From contig JANXWQ010000002.1 of assembly GCA_025351065.1 (NCBI GenBank), positions 1 to 8,664 on the forward strand: a stretch of DNA of 8,664 bases, written 5' to 3'. This document shows positions 1-7,333 of the stretch, one piece after another. This DNA is from Chthoniobacter sp. GTDB taxonomy: Bacteria; Verrucomicrobiota; Verrucomicrobiia; Chthoniobacterales; Chthoniobacteraceae. The notes beneath the pieces are model-generated. The model was not told the origin of the DNA. It worked only from the letters and a program-made list of their open reading frames with translations, and ran no database searches. Every line of letters begins with the position of its first letter. Within the stretch, counting starts at the first letter, position 1. The translations under genes and the position numbers were made by a program.

Positions 1-2
1 AT

Positions 3-692
3 CCGGATCGCGTGTACCTCATGGGCTACTCGGCGGGCGGCGATGGAGTGTGGCAGCTCGCGCCGCGCATGGCGGATCGCTGGGCGGCGGCGGCGATGAT
101 GGCGGGGCATCCGAACGACGCTTCGCTGCTGCCGCTGCGCAATGTGGCGTTCGCGCTTTTCGTCGGGGGAAATGACGCGGCCTATAAGCGCAACGAAATC
201 GTGGCCGAGCGCGCGGCGAAACTCGATGAACTGGAGAAGGCCGATCCCGGCGGGTATGAGCACTTCGCGCGCATCTATCCCGGCCTGCCGCACTGGATGG
301 ATCGCAAGGATGCGGAGGCGCTGCCGTGGATGGCGAAGCACACGCGCCAGCCGTGGCCGAAGAAGATCGTGTGGGTGCAGGACGATGTGACGCACGCGCG
401 CTTTTACTGGCTCGCGGTGCCGCCGGAGGCCGCGAAGGAAAAGCAGCAAATGACCGCGGAGGTGGACGGGCAAACGATTCGCCTCACCGGCGAGGTGCCG
501 CCGCAGACGACGGTGCGCTTGGCGGATGAATTGCTCGATCTCGATCAACTCGTGCAGGTGCTGGTGAATGGGCGCGAGGTTTTCAAAGGCCGCGTGGAGC
601 GGAGTGCGGAGGTGATCCGCGAATCGCTGCGGGAGCGCGCCGATCCCCGCTCGGCGGCGACGGCAAAGATCGTTTTGGCTCCCGCGCATTAG
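3..692 (+). CDS. Alpha/beta-hydrolase (predicted esterase), 3' part only
   Basis: This is the C-terminal 229 residues of an alpha/beta-hydrolase; the 5' end lies outside the window and the frame is open to its left edge. The nucleophile elbow G-Y-S-A-G-G is seen at once (Ser codon 30-32). It is followed by the expected acid in V-G-G-N-D (Asp codon 174-176) and a histidine in L-P-H-W-M-D (His codon 291-293), giving a Ser-Asp-His triad in the right order. After the triad comes a further ~100-residue polar, beta-like tail (about 380-690) that I do not recognise. The closest family by eye is the dienelactone hydrolase / PHB-depolymerase-like esterases. The substrate cannot be told, and a signal peptide cannot be assessed because the start is missing. 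The GTG at 12 is internal, not a start. The gene ends at TAG 690-692, 59 bases before the next gene. Confidence 0.8.
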   Translation, partial: PDRVYLMGYSAGGDGVWQLAPRMADRWAAAAMMAGHPNDASLLPLRNVAFALFVGGNDAAYKRNEIVAERAAKLDELEKADPGGYEHFARIYPGLPHWMDRKDAEALPWMAKHTRQPWPKKIVWVQDDVTHARFYWLAVPPEAAKEKQQMTAEVDGQTIRLTGEVPPQTTVRLADELLDLDQLVQVLVNGREVFKGRVERSAEVIRESLRERADPRSAATAKIVLAPAH

Positions 693-740
693 CCGCGACG
701 AAAAGAAAACAGCGCAGGGTGGCGGCCCGCGCGATATGAT

Positions 741-748
741 GGGGAAGA
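741..748 (+). promoter_or_regulatory. Shine-Dalgarno sequence for the DUF72 gene
   Basis: The purine run GGGGAAGA ends 3 bases before the TTG at 752. It is the only clear ribosome-binding site seen ahead of any gene in this window, and it decides the choice of a non-ATG start. A -10-like TATGAT (735-740) partly precedes it, but no matching -35 hexamer is visible at 16-18 bases. Confidence 0.5.
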
Positions 749-751
749 CGT

Positions 752-1636
752 TTGAGCCAAGAAGCCCACATCCACATCGGCACCTGCGCCTGGAGCTATG
801 ACGACTGGCGCGGGGTGTTTTATCCCGAGCATCTGCCGCAGGGGAAGTGGCTGGAGTTTTATGCGCGTCATCTGCCGGCGGTGGAGGTGGACTCGACTTT
901 CTATCATGTGCCCACGGCGCATGCGGTGGCGCATTGGCATGAGGTGACGCCGCCGCGGTTCCGGTTCGCCTGCAAGCTGCCGCGCGAGATCACCCACGAA
1001 CGCAAGCTGCGCGACTCCGCGGACGCGTTCGCCGCTTTCCTCGCCGCGCTCGAACCGCTCGGCGAAAAGCTGGCGTGCGTGCTGGTGCAACTGCCGCCGT
1101 TTTTCACGCCGGAGCACGATGCGGGGGCGCTGCGCGAGTTCGTGCGCGAGTTCGTGCGCGGGCTGCCGGGCGGGGTGCGGTTCGCGATCGAGTTCCGGCA
1201 CGCGGGCTGGCATGTGCCGCGGTTCGCGCATCTGCTGGAGGAGCACGGCGTCTGCTGGGTGTGGAGCGATGCCACGGCGCTGGCCGCGCAGGCCGATGGC
1301 GCGTTCGCCTTTCTGCCGGACACCACGGACTTCGCCTATGTGCGGCTGATGGGTGACATCGAAAGGAAGTATGACGACGGCGGGCGGAAGATCCACCGCT
1401 ACCAGGCGCTGCAATGGCCGCGCGAGCCGGGGCTGGAAAGCTGGGCCGTGCGCATCCGGCAGGCGGCGGAGACGAAGGCGGAGGTGTTTGTCGCCGTGAG
1501 CAATCACTACGAGGGCTTTGCGCCCGCGACCTGCCAGCGGCTCGCGGAGCGGCTGGGGATGAAAGTGGAGCTGCCGCTGCCGGACGGCGGCGCGGGGGAA
1601 ATGGCGGCTGCCGATCCGCAGTTGGACTTGCTGTGA
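752..1636 (+). CDS. DUF72 (YecE-family) TIM-barrel protein
   Basis: A 294-residue protein of the DUF72/YecE family, which adopts a TIM-barrel-like fold; its biochemical function is not established. Family motifs appear in order: G-T-C-A-W-S-Y-D-D-W (residues 10-19), E-V-D-S-T-F-Y (45-51), C-K-L-P-R-E-I-T-H (74-82), V-Q-L-P-P (112-116), E-F-R-H-A-G-W (147-153), Y-V-R-L-M-G (196-201) and S-N-H-Y-E-G-F-A-P-A-T (250-260), the last corresponding to the family's NNH..G.AP signature. The length is normal for the family. The start is TTG 752: an in-frame stop (TGA 737-739) lies just upstream, no ATG is in frame near it, and a purine-rich GGGGAAGA (741-748) sits at Shine-Dalgarno distance. It is predicted to be cytoplasmic, with no signal peptide. 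It does not obviously cooperate with its neighbours. Confidence 0.93.
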   Translation: MSQEAHIHIGTCAWSYDDWRGVFYPEHLPQGKWLEFYARHLPAVEVDSTFYHVPTAHAVAHWHEVTPPRFRFACKLPREITHERKLRDSADAFAAFLAALEPLGEKLACVLVQLPPFFTPEHDAGALREFVREFVRGLPGGVRFAIEFRHAGWHVPRFAHLLEEHGVCWVWSDATALAAQADGAFAFLPDTTDFAYVRLMGDIERKYDDGGRKIHRYQALQWPREPGLESWAVRIRQAAETKAEVFVAVSNHYEGFAPATCQRLAERLGMKVELPLPDGGAGEMAAADPQLDLL

Positions 1637-1706
1637 AAGCGGCCGCCGTGGCGCCGCACGCGGGGCGCTGACGGGGGAAAGCCCTTGCGCAGACCGGCCT
1701 CGCGGC

Positions 1707-1712
1707 TAGCAT
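1707..1712 (+). promoter_or_regulatory. Possible sigma70-like promoter of the amidase gene (-10; -35 at 1685-1690)
   Basis: TTGCGC (1685-1690) and TAGCAT (1707-1712) are separated by 16 bases and match the sigma70 hexamers at four of six positions each. If used, transcription would begin around 1719-1721, at or next to the ATG at 1721, giving an almost leaderless mRNA. This fits the lack of a Shine-Dalgarno motif ahead of this gene. Chance occurrence cannot be excluded. Confidence 0.3.
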
Positions 1713-1720
1713 GCGCGCCG

Positions 1721-2815
1721 ATGCGCCGGACGCTCCTTCATTTTCTTCTGCTCACCGTTTTCGCCGTGGTGGCGCGGGCGGGGGAGTGGACGCTGTACAA
1801 GGTGGGCGGGCGCGATCATGTGTCGCTGGACAACGTGGCCGAGTTTTACAACCTCGGCACGGTGCGGCGCACGGGGAACGATTTCCTCATGGCGGTCGGC
1901 AACCGCAGCCTGCGCGGCACCGCGGGCAGCGTGGAATTTTACATCAACGGGCTGAAATTTAACCTCAGCTACCCCATCTCCGAGGCGGACGGAAAGTTGA
2001 CCGTCTCGCGGATGGATCTGACCAAAGTCATCGAGCCGGTGATGCGGCCGAGCAAGATCAAGGGCGCGGAGAAAATCGACACCATCGTGCTTGACGCCGG
2101 GCACGGCGGGCACGACCGCGGGGCGCTGAGCCCGTATGGCTGCGAGGCGGATTACACGCTCGACACCGTGCTCCGCACGCGGGCGCTGCTGATGCAGGCG
2201 GGGTTCAAAGTGGTGCTCACGCGCACGAACGACACGTTCATCCCGCTCGGCGAGCGCACGCGCATCGCGAACCAGTACTCGAACGCGCTGTTCATCGCCG
2301 TGCATTTCAACAGCGGCGGTGCGGGCACGGGCTTGGAGACCTACACGCTCGCCCCGCGCGGCGTGCCGTCGATGATGGCCGACGGGCCGCGCGTGTCGGA
2401 CCTCGAACTTTGCCAGGGCAATGCCAACGACGCCGAAAACATGGCGCTCGCCACCGCCACGCACGCCTCGCTGGTGGTGCGCTCGAAGATGTTTGACCGC
2501 GGCATCAAGCGCGCGCGGTTCGTGGTCATCCGCGACATCCAGATTCCCGGCGTGCTGATCGAGGGCGGCTTTCTGAGCAATCTGTACGACGCGCGGATCA
2601 TCGCCATGCCGGCCTACCGGCAGCAGATGGCGTCGTGCATTTTGCAGGCGGTGCAAAACTACCGCCGCGCCGTGGGCACGCAGCTCGCCGACGTGGCCTC
2701 GCACATCGGCGAAAGCCCGCGCGTGGAGACGAACAGCCCGCGCCTGCGCCTGAACCCGAGCCAGAACGATGCGGAGCCCGTGGTGGTCACGCCGACGGTG
2801 CCGGCGACGAACTAG
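1721..2815 (+). CDS. Secreted N-acetylmuramoyl-L-alanine amidase (Amidase_3)
   Basis: A zinc-dependent amidase that cleaves the bond between N-acetylmuramic acid and L-alanine in peptidoglycan, acting outside the cytoplasmic membrane. With the ATG at 1721 it has 364 residues and a clean signal peptide: an M-R-R start, a hydrophobic stretch at about 8-17, and a predicted cleavage A-R-A|G-E after residue 20. Residues ~21-115 form a beta-rich N-terminal region of unknown role. The Amidase_3 domain runs from ~119 to ~318. It has D-A-G-H-G-G-H-D with zinc ligand H128, the second ligand E142 (Y-G-C-E), the third ligand H195 (A-V-H-F-N-S) and catalytic E281 (L-I-E-G-G-F). All key residues are present. 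A polar, proline-containing tail of about 45 residues follows. An upstream in-frame TTG at 1685 is rejected because it would spoil the signal peptide. The murI gene follows after 100 bases, making a cell-wall pair. Confidence 0.93.
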   Translation: MRRTLLHFLLLTVFAVVARAGEWTLYKVGGRDHVSLDNVAEFYNLGTVRRTGNDFLMAVGNRSLRGTAGSVEFYINGLKFNLSYPISEADGKLTVSRMDLTKVIEPVMRPSKIKGAEKIDTIVLDAGHGGHDRGALSPYGCEADYTLDTVLRTRALLMQAGFKVVLTRTNDTFIPLGERTRIANQYSNALFIAVHFNSGGAGTGLETYTLAPRGVPSMMADGPRVSDLELCQGNANDAENMALATATHASLVVRSKMFDRGIKRARFVVIRDIQIPGVLIEGGFLSNLYDARIIAMPAYRQQMASCILQAVQNYRRAVGTQLADVASHIGESPRVETNSPRLRLNPSQNDAEPVVVTPTVPATN

Positions 2816-2843
2816 GGCAGGGGACAGTGGCCGGCTGGCAGGT

Positions 2844-2895
2844 GGGTGGAAAAGCCGCGCGCGGATTTGGCTTCCGCACGCCGCACTTGCCACCC
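2844..2895 (+). other. Weak nested inverted repeat between the amidase gene and murI
   Basis: GGGTGG (2844-2849) can pair with CCACCC (2890-2895), and inside it AAGCC (2852-2856) pairs with GGCTT (2869-2873) around a 12-base loop. No T-run follows, so it is not a standard intrinsic terminator. In DNA this rich in G+C such short pairings are often chance. It occupies most of the 100-base gap, which otherwise shows nothing recognisable. Confidence 0.2.
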
Positions 2896-2915
2896 GACAC
2901 TCGCCGCCTTTGCCC

Positions 2916-3806
<891 letters not shown>

Positions 3807-3845
3807 CCGCGCTGGCATGCGGCGTGCATCCGTGGCACGCGCCCC

Positions 3846-5540
3846 ATGTCCACCACCCGCCCGCGCCTTTCCGAAAACCGCCTCGCCGCCTACGTCGCCC
3901 TCGGCCTCGCCGCCGCCGTGCTCTGCGCCTACGCCTTCGTGCTGCGCTGCGACTTCATCGACTACGACGACAACAGCCACGTCTTCGAAAACCCACTCGT
4001 CCTCGGCGGCCTGAGCTGGCCCGGCGTGCGCGACGCCTTCACCCATTTTCACGCGAGCCTGTGGATTCCGCTGACCTGGATTTCCTTTATGGCCGACGTC
4101 TCCCTCTTCGGCCTCAACCCCGGCGCCATGCACGCCGTCAACCTCGCGCTCCACACCGCCAGCACGCTCGTTCTGTTTTTCATGCTGCGCCGCGCCACCG
4201 GCAGCCTGTGGGCCAGCGCGAGCGTCGCCGCGCTCTTTGGCCTGCACCCGATCAACGTCGAATCAGTCGCCTGGATCGCCGAGCGCAAGAACGTCCTCTC
4301 CACATTTTTCTGCCTCCTCGCGCTCTACGCCTACGTCCGCTACGCGGAAAAACCGCGCGCCCTTTTCTACCTCGCCGCCTGCGTGTGCGCCGCGCTTTCG
4401 CTCCTCGCGAAGCCGATGATCGTCACGCTGCCCTTTGCGCTCCTGCTGCTCGACCACTGGCCGCTCCGCCGCTGGGGCCGCGTGCCGTGGACGCGGCTCG
4501 TGGTGGAAAAAATCCCCTTCCTCCTGCTCGCGCTCGGCGCGTGCTGGATGGCCATGCACGCCCCTGCGGAACGCGGCGCTCTCGTCACCACCGCCACCCT
4601 CCCGCTCGCCGCGCGCGTGAGTAATGCGCTCATCTCGTACGTCGCCTATCTCGCCGCGATGCTGTGCCCAAGCGGCTTGGCGGTCTATTACCCCCATCCC
4701 ATCGACCCGCAGCCTGCGCTCGCCCTCGCCGCCGCCGCGCTGCTGCTAGCCGTTTCCGCGCTCGCCGTGGTGTGGTGGAAAAAGCGCCCGTATCTGCTCG
4801 CCGGCTGGTGCTGGTACCTCGGCGTCCTCGTGCCCGTGCTCGGCCTCGTGCAAGTCGGCTCGCAGGCTCGCGCCGACCGTTTCACCTACCTCCCGCAGCT
4901 CGGCATTTTCTGCGCCGCCGTCTGGCTCGTGCGCGAGCTGTGGCCCGTCGCCCAGCGCCAATTCCTCACCGCGGCGGCCTGCGTCACCCTCGCCGCCTGC
5001 GCGCTGCTCACCGCCCGGCAAGTCGCGCGGTGGACCGACACCGTCACCCTTTTCGAGCACGCCGCCGCCGTGACCAAAAACAATTCCTGCGCCCACACGA
5101 ATGCCGGCCTCGCCCGCGCCAAACTCGGCGACTACGGCGCGGCGACCGCGCATTTCCAAGCCTCGCTCCGCATCACCCCCGACCAGCCCGCGATTTGGAA
5201 TCAGTTCGGCGCGGCGCTCACTCACCTCGATAAGCAGGCTGATGCGAACCAATGTTTCCGCAACGCCCTCCAGCTCGACGCCGCCGACACCACCGCCCGC
5301 TACAACCTCGCTGTCGGCCTCGAAAAAACCGGCGCAACCACGGAGGCCGTCGCGCAGTTTGACGAACTCCTGCGCGCGATGCCCGACTTCGCCCGCGCCC
5401 ACTACCACCTCGCCCTCGCCCTGCAAACCGCGGGCCGCACCGCCGACGCGCAAACCCATTTGCGCGAAGCCGCCCGCCTCGTCCCCGCCGACGCGGAAAT
5501 CGCCGCCGCGCTGCGCCGCAGCGTCGCGACGGCGCAGTAG
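3846..5540 (+). CDS. GT-C/TMTC-like multi-pass membrane protein with four TPRs
   Basis: A 564-residue polytopic membrane protein. Residues 1-~395 carry about 11-12 hydrophobic segments (for example ~13-33, 94-114, 147-165, 171-188, 221-238, 316-336, 372-390). The first is followed by the acidic motif F-I-D-Y-D-D-N (D39, D41, D42), the position of the catalytic loop in GT-C glycosyltransferases. Further landmarks are W-I-P-L-T-W (73-78), L-H-P-I-N-V-E-S-V-A-W (133-143) with A-E-R-K-N-V-L-S-T-F-F (145-155), and D-R-F-T-Y-L-P (344-350). These are typical of a large bacterial family resembling eukaryotic TMTC O-mannosyltransferases. Residues 414-549 are four adjoining TPRs of exactly 34 residues each. 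Family knowledge suggests lipid-linked sugar transfer to protein, but no substrate has been shown and activity here is inference. It lies 39 bases after murI and may be co-transcribed. Start ATG 3846 has no Shine-Dalgarno motif. Confidence 0.85.
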   Translation: MSTTRPRLSENRLAAYVALGLAAAVLCAYAFVLRCDFIDYDDNSHVFENPLVLGGLSWPGVRDAFTHFHASLWIPLTWISFMADVSLFGLNPGAMHAVNLALHTASTLVLFFMLRRATGSLWASASVAALFGLHPINVESVAWIAERKNVLSTFFCLLALYAYVRYAEKPRALFYLAACVCAALSLLAKPMIVTLPFALLLLDHWPLRRWGRVPWTRLVVEKIPFLLLALGACWMAMHAPAERGALVTTATLPLAARVSNALISYVAYLAAMLCPSGLAVYYPHPIDPQPALALAAAALLLAVSALAVVWWKKRPYLLAGWCWYLGVLVPVLGLVQVGSQARADRFTYLPQLGIFCAAVWLVRELWPVAQRQFLTAAACVTLAACALLTARQVARWTDTVTLFEHAAAVTKNNSCAHTNAGLARAKLGDYGAATAHFQASLRITPDQPAIWNQFGAALTHLDKQADANQCFRNALQLDAADTTARYNLAVGLEKTGATTEAVAQFDELLRAMPDFARAHYHLALALQTAGRTADAQTHLREAARLVPADAEIAAALRRSVATAQ

Positions 5541-5605
5541 CGGGACAAAATGAGCACGGCACGCCGGGTGGCACGAACTTCGCTAATCTCAGCCACGCGA
5601 GACCC

Positions 5606-6173
5606 ATGATGACCGAATCGTCCAGACCATCCGACCAGCCTCCCGGCCCCGAGGCCGCGTCGTCGGGCGTGGTGAACCCGAAGACCACCGCCGGCCTGCT
5701 GGCGGACTACACGGCTTTGCAAAACGATCTCGAGCAGGCCAACAGCCTTGCCTCCGATTTTCAGCGCCAGCTCGCGGGGAAGTCCAACGAGTGCGCGCAG
5801 TTCAAGCAGGTGTTTGAAAAAACCTGCCGGGATCTCGCCCATTTGCAGACCGGCATCACCGCGCTGCGCGAGGAGCGGCACCGCCTCGCCAACGAGGCCA
5901 TGAAGACGACAGCCTACAAGCTGAAGCTGACCAAAGTCACCGAGGAGCGCGACCACCTGCTCGCGGAACTCGAGGCCGCGCGCCACGCCGCCGAGGTCAG
6001 CGCGCGTGCCGCGGGTGCGCGCGAGTCCGAGCTGACGCTCAAGATCGAGACGCTTAAGGAAGTCCTTGCCGATGCGCAGCAGCGCAGCGCCCCGCCCGCG
6101 CCCCGCGCCGCCGAGGCAAAACGCGTGCGCTTCCGCCGACGAAAAATTCATCGACATCGCCTTCGGGCGCTGA
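5606..6173 (+). CDS. Small coiled-coil protein; probable frameshift near the 3' end
   Basis: Unrecognised function. From the ATG at 5606 the protein has a Pro/Ser-rich N-terminus (1-30), then a long, charged, leucine-spaced helix predicted as coiled coil (~31-160), then a short Ala/Pro linker. It has no signal peptide or membrane segment. Read literally, the frame runs on to 6877 through the whole front half of the next gene and turns Arg/His-rich with poor third-position G+C after about 6120. The frame shifted by one base ends instead as A-D-E-K-F-I-D-I-A-F-G-R at TGA 6171-6173, with strongly preferred codons, and an intrinsic terminator begins there. Dropping one A from the AAAA run at 6118-6121 joins the two into a 188-residue protein. 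This may be a sequencing error, a true mutation or, less likely, recoding. A second ATG at 5609 could also be the start. Confidence 0.65.
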
Positions 6174-6194
6174 GCGTCACCCGCTCGGCATTTT
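6169..6194 (+). terminator. Intrinsic terminator after the coiled-coil gene
   Basis: GCTGAGCG (6169-6176) pairs with CGCTCGGC (6182-6189) in an 8-base-pair stem with one G-U pair and the five-base loop TCACC. A four-base T-run (6191-6194) follows one base later. The stem includes the TGA at 6171-6173, which supports that stop as the true end of the upstream gene and separates it transcriptionally from ahr. The T-run is short, so termination may be partial. Confidence 0.6.
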
Positions 6195-6254
6195 CAAAAA
6201 TCCAAAACTCCCGCGCATTTTTGATGCGTCCAAGCGCCGCGCATTTGTGTATGC
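6188..6254 (+). promoter_or_regulatory. Phased GCATTT repeats and two imperfect palindromes upstream of ahr
   Basis: GCATTT occurs at 6188, 6215 and 6241, spaced 27 and 26 bases. The last two are within a 10-base direct repeat CCGCGCATTT (6211-6220 and 6237-6246). Each of these two also opens an inverted repeat: CGCAT-TTTTG-ATGCG (6214-6228) and GCAT-TTGTGT-ATGC (6241-6254). The second lies 6 bases before the ATG at 6261. The layout resembles paired operator sites for a dimeric repressor in the promoter region of ahr. No regulator gene is in the window and no convincing -35/-10 pair was found, so this is a sequence pattern with an inferred role. Confidence 0.35.
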
Positions 6255-6260
6255 AGTCGC

Positions 6261-7280
6261 ATGAGCACACCCATCCGCGCCTTCGCCGCGTCCGCCAAAG
6301 GACAGCCTCTCCAGCCCTTCGAGTTCGACCCCGGCGCGCTCGGCGCGGAGCAGGTCGAGATCGCCGTCAGCCATTGCGGCATCTGCCACTCGGACCTTTC
6401 CATGATCGACAACGAGTGGGGCATGAGTGCCTTTCCTCTCGTCCCAGGGCACGAGGTCGTCGGCACCATCACCGCCGCCGGCCCGCAGGTGAAAGGCGTG
6501 CGCGTGGGCCAGCGCGTGGGGCTCGGCTGGCAGTCCGGGAGCTGCATGGCCTGCCACGACTGCCTCTCCGGCGACCACAATCTCTGCGCCACCGGCGAGG
6601 CGACGATCGTGCAGCGCCACGGCGGTTTTGCGGACCGCGTGCGCTGCCACTGGGCTTGGGCCGTGCCGGTGCCGGAAGCGGTCAGCGCCGAGGCCGCGGG
6701 GCCGCTTTTCTGCGGTGGCGTGACGGTCTTCAATCCCATCGTGCAATTCGGCGTGAAGCCCACGGATCGCGTCGGCGTCATCGGCATCGGCGGCCTCGGG
6801 CACATGGCCCTGCAGTTTCTCAACAAGTGGGGCTGCGAAGTCCACGCCTTCACCTCCAGCGACGCGAAGCGCGATGAGGCGATGGCCTTCGGCGCGCATC
6901 ACGTCATCAACTCGCGCGACTCCGCCGCGATGAAAAATATTGCGGGCTCGCTCGACTTCGTGCTCTCGACCGTGAACGTGCCGCTCGACTGGACGGCCAT
7001 CATAGAAACCCTCGCCGCACGCGGTCGGCTGCATCTCGCCGGCGCGGTGCTCGAGCCGATTCCCGTCGGTGCGTTCTCGCTCATCATGCGCCAGCGCTCC
7101 ATTTCCGGCTCGCCCATCGGCAGCCCGGCGACCACGGCGACCATGCTCGACTTCTGCGCCCGCCACGCCATTGCGCCGGCCATCGAAAAGTTCCCGATGT
7201 CCCGCGTGAACGATGCACTGGAGCGCCTCCGCAGCGGCCGGGCCCGCTACCGCATCGTGTTGGAAAACGACTTCGCCTAG
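6261..7280 (+). CDS. ahr: NADPH-dependent aldehyde reductase, zinc alcohol dehydrogenase family (Ahr/YjgB-like)
   Basis: A 339-residue zinc-dependent medium-chain dehydrogenase/reductase that should reduce aldehydes to alcohols with NADPH in the cytoplasm. The length and long stretches match E. coli Ahr (YjgB) as I remember it: G-I-C-H-S-D-L-S-M-I-D-N-E-W-G (40-54), T-V-N-V-P-L-D-W (237-244) and F-P-M-S-R-V-N-D-A (311-319), ending in R-A-R-Y-R-I-V-L. Catalytic zinc residues are C39 (or C42 with H43), H64-E65 and C151; the structural zinc site is C95, C98, C101 and C109. The Rossmann glycine motif G-I-G-G-L-G is at 175-180, and T-S-S-D-A-K-R after the second strand fits NADP(H) preference. The ATG at 6261 gives the family N-terminus and no Shine-Dalgarno motif is present. 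The upstream terminator and repeats suggest separate control. Physiological substrate unknown; aldehyde detoxification is a reasonable guess. Confidence 0.92.
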   Translation: MSTPIRAFAASAKGQPLQPFEFDPGALGAEQVEIAVSHCGICHSDLSMIDNEWGMSAFPLVPGHEVVGTITAAGPQVKGVRVGQRVGLGWQSGSCMACHDCLSGDHNLCATGEATIVQRHGGFADRVRCHWAWAVPVPEAVSAEAAGPLFCGGVTVFNPIVQFGVKPTDRVGVIGIGGLGHMALQFLNKWGCEVHAFTSSDAKRDEAMAFGAHHVINSRDSAAMKNIAGSLDFVLSTVNVPLDWTAIIETLAARGRLHLAGAVLEPIPVGAFSLIMRQRSISGSPIGSPATTATMLDFCARHAIAPAIEKFPMSRVNDALERLRSGRARYRIVLENDFA

Positions 7281-7292
7281 CCCGCGCGAAGT
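7270..7292 (+). other. Hairpin spanning the ahr stop codon
   Basis: ACTTCGC (7270-7276) and GCGAAGT (7286-7292) form a perfect 7-base-pair inverted repeat with the loop CTAGCCCGC, which holds the stop codon TAG (7278-7280). No T-run follows, so it does not meet the intrinsic terminator pattern. It could slow 3' decay or act as a weak terminator before hisS, or be chance. Confidence 0.25.
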
Positions 7293-7333
7293 TGCGCCTT
7301 GGCGCGCGGCGCACGCACCGCTTTCCTCGCGCG

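Noticed and set aside
735..740. TATGAT as a -10 element for the DUF72 gene
   Set aside because: No -35 hexamer at a suitable distance, and the implied start would leave the Shine-Dalgarno sequence at the very 5' end of the mRNA.
1639..1668. GC-rich short inverted repeats after the DUF72 gene as a terminator
   Set aside because: Arms of only five bases and no T-run; the NotI-like palindrome GCGGCCGC is expected in such GC-rich DNA.
1685..1720. Upstream TTG start for the amidase gene
   Set aside because: It would add 12 residues before an otherwise normal signal peptide; the ATG at 1721 fits the expected N-terminus.
3822..3840. Inverted repeat GCGTGC/GCACGC just before the GT-C start codon
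   Set aside because: Six-base arms with a seven-base loop are easily met by chance at this G+C content, and no T-run or known operator pattern accompanies them.
6174..6877. Literal continuation of the coiled-coil reading frame through the front half of ahr
   Set aside because: The product becomes Arg/His-rich and low in complexity, overlaps a clearly real gene by over 600 bases, and lies beyond an intrinsic terminator.
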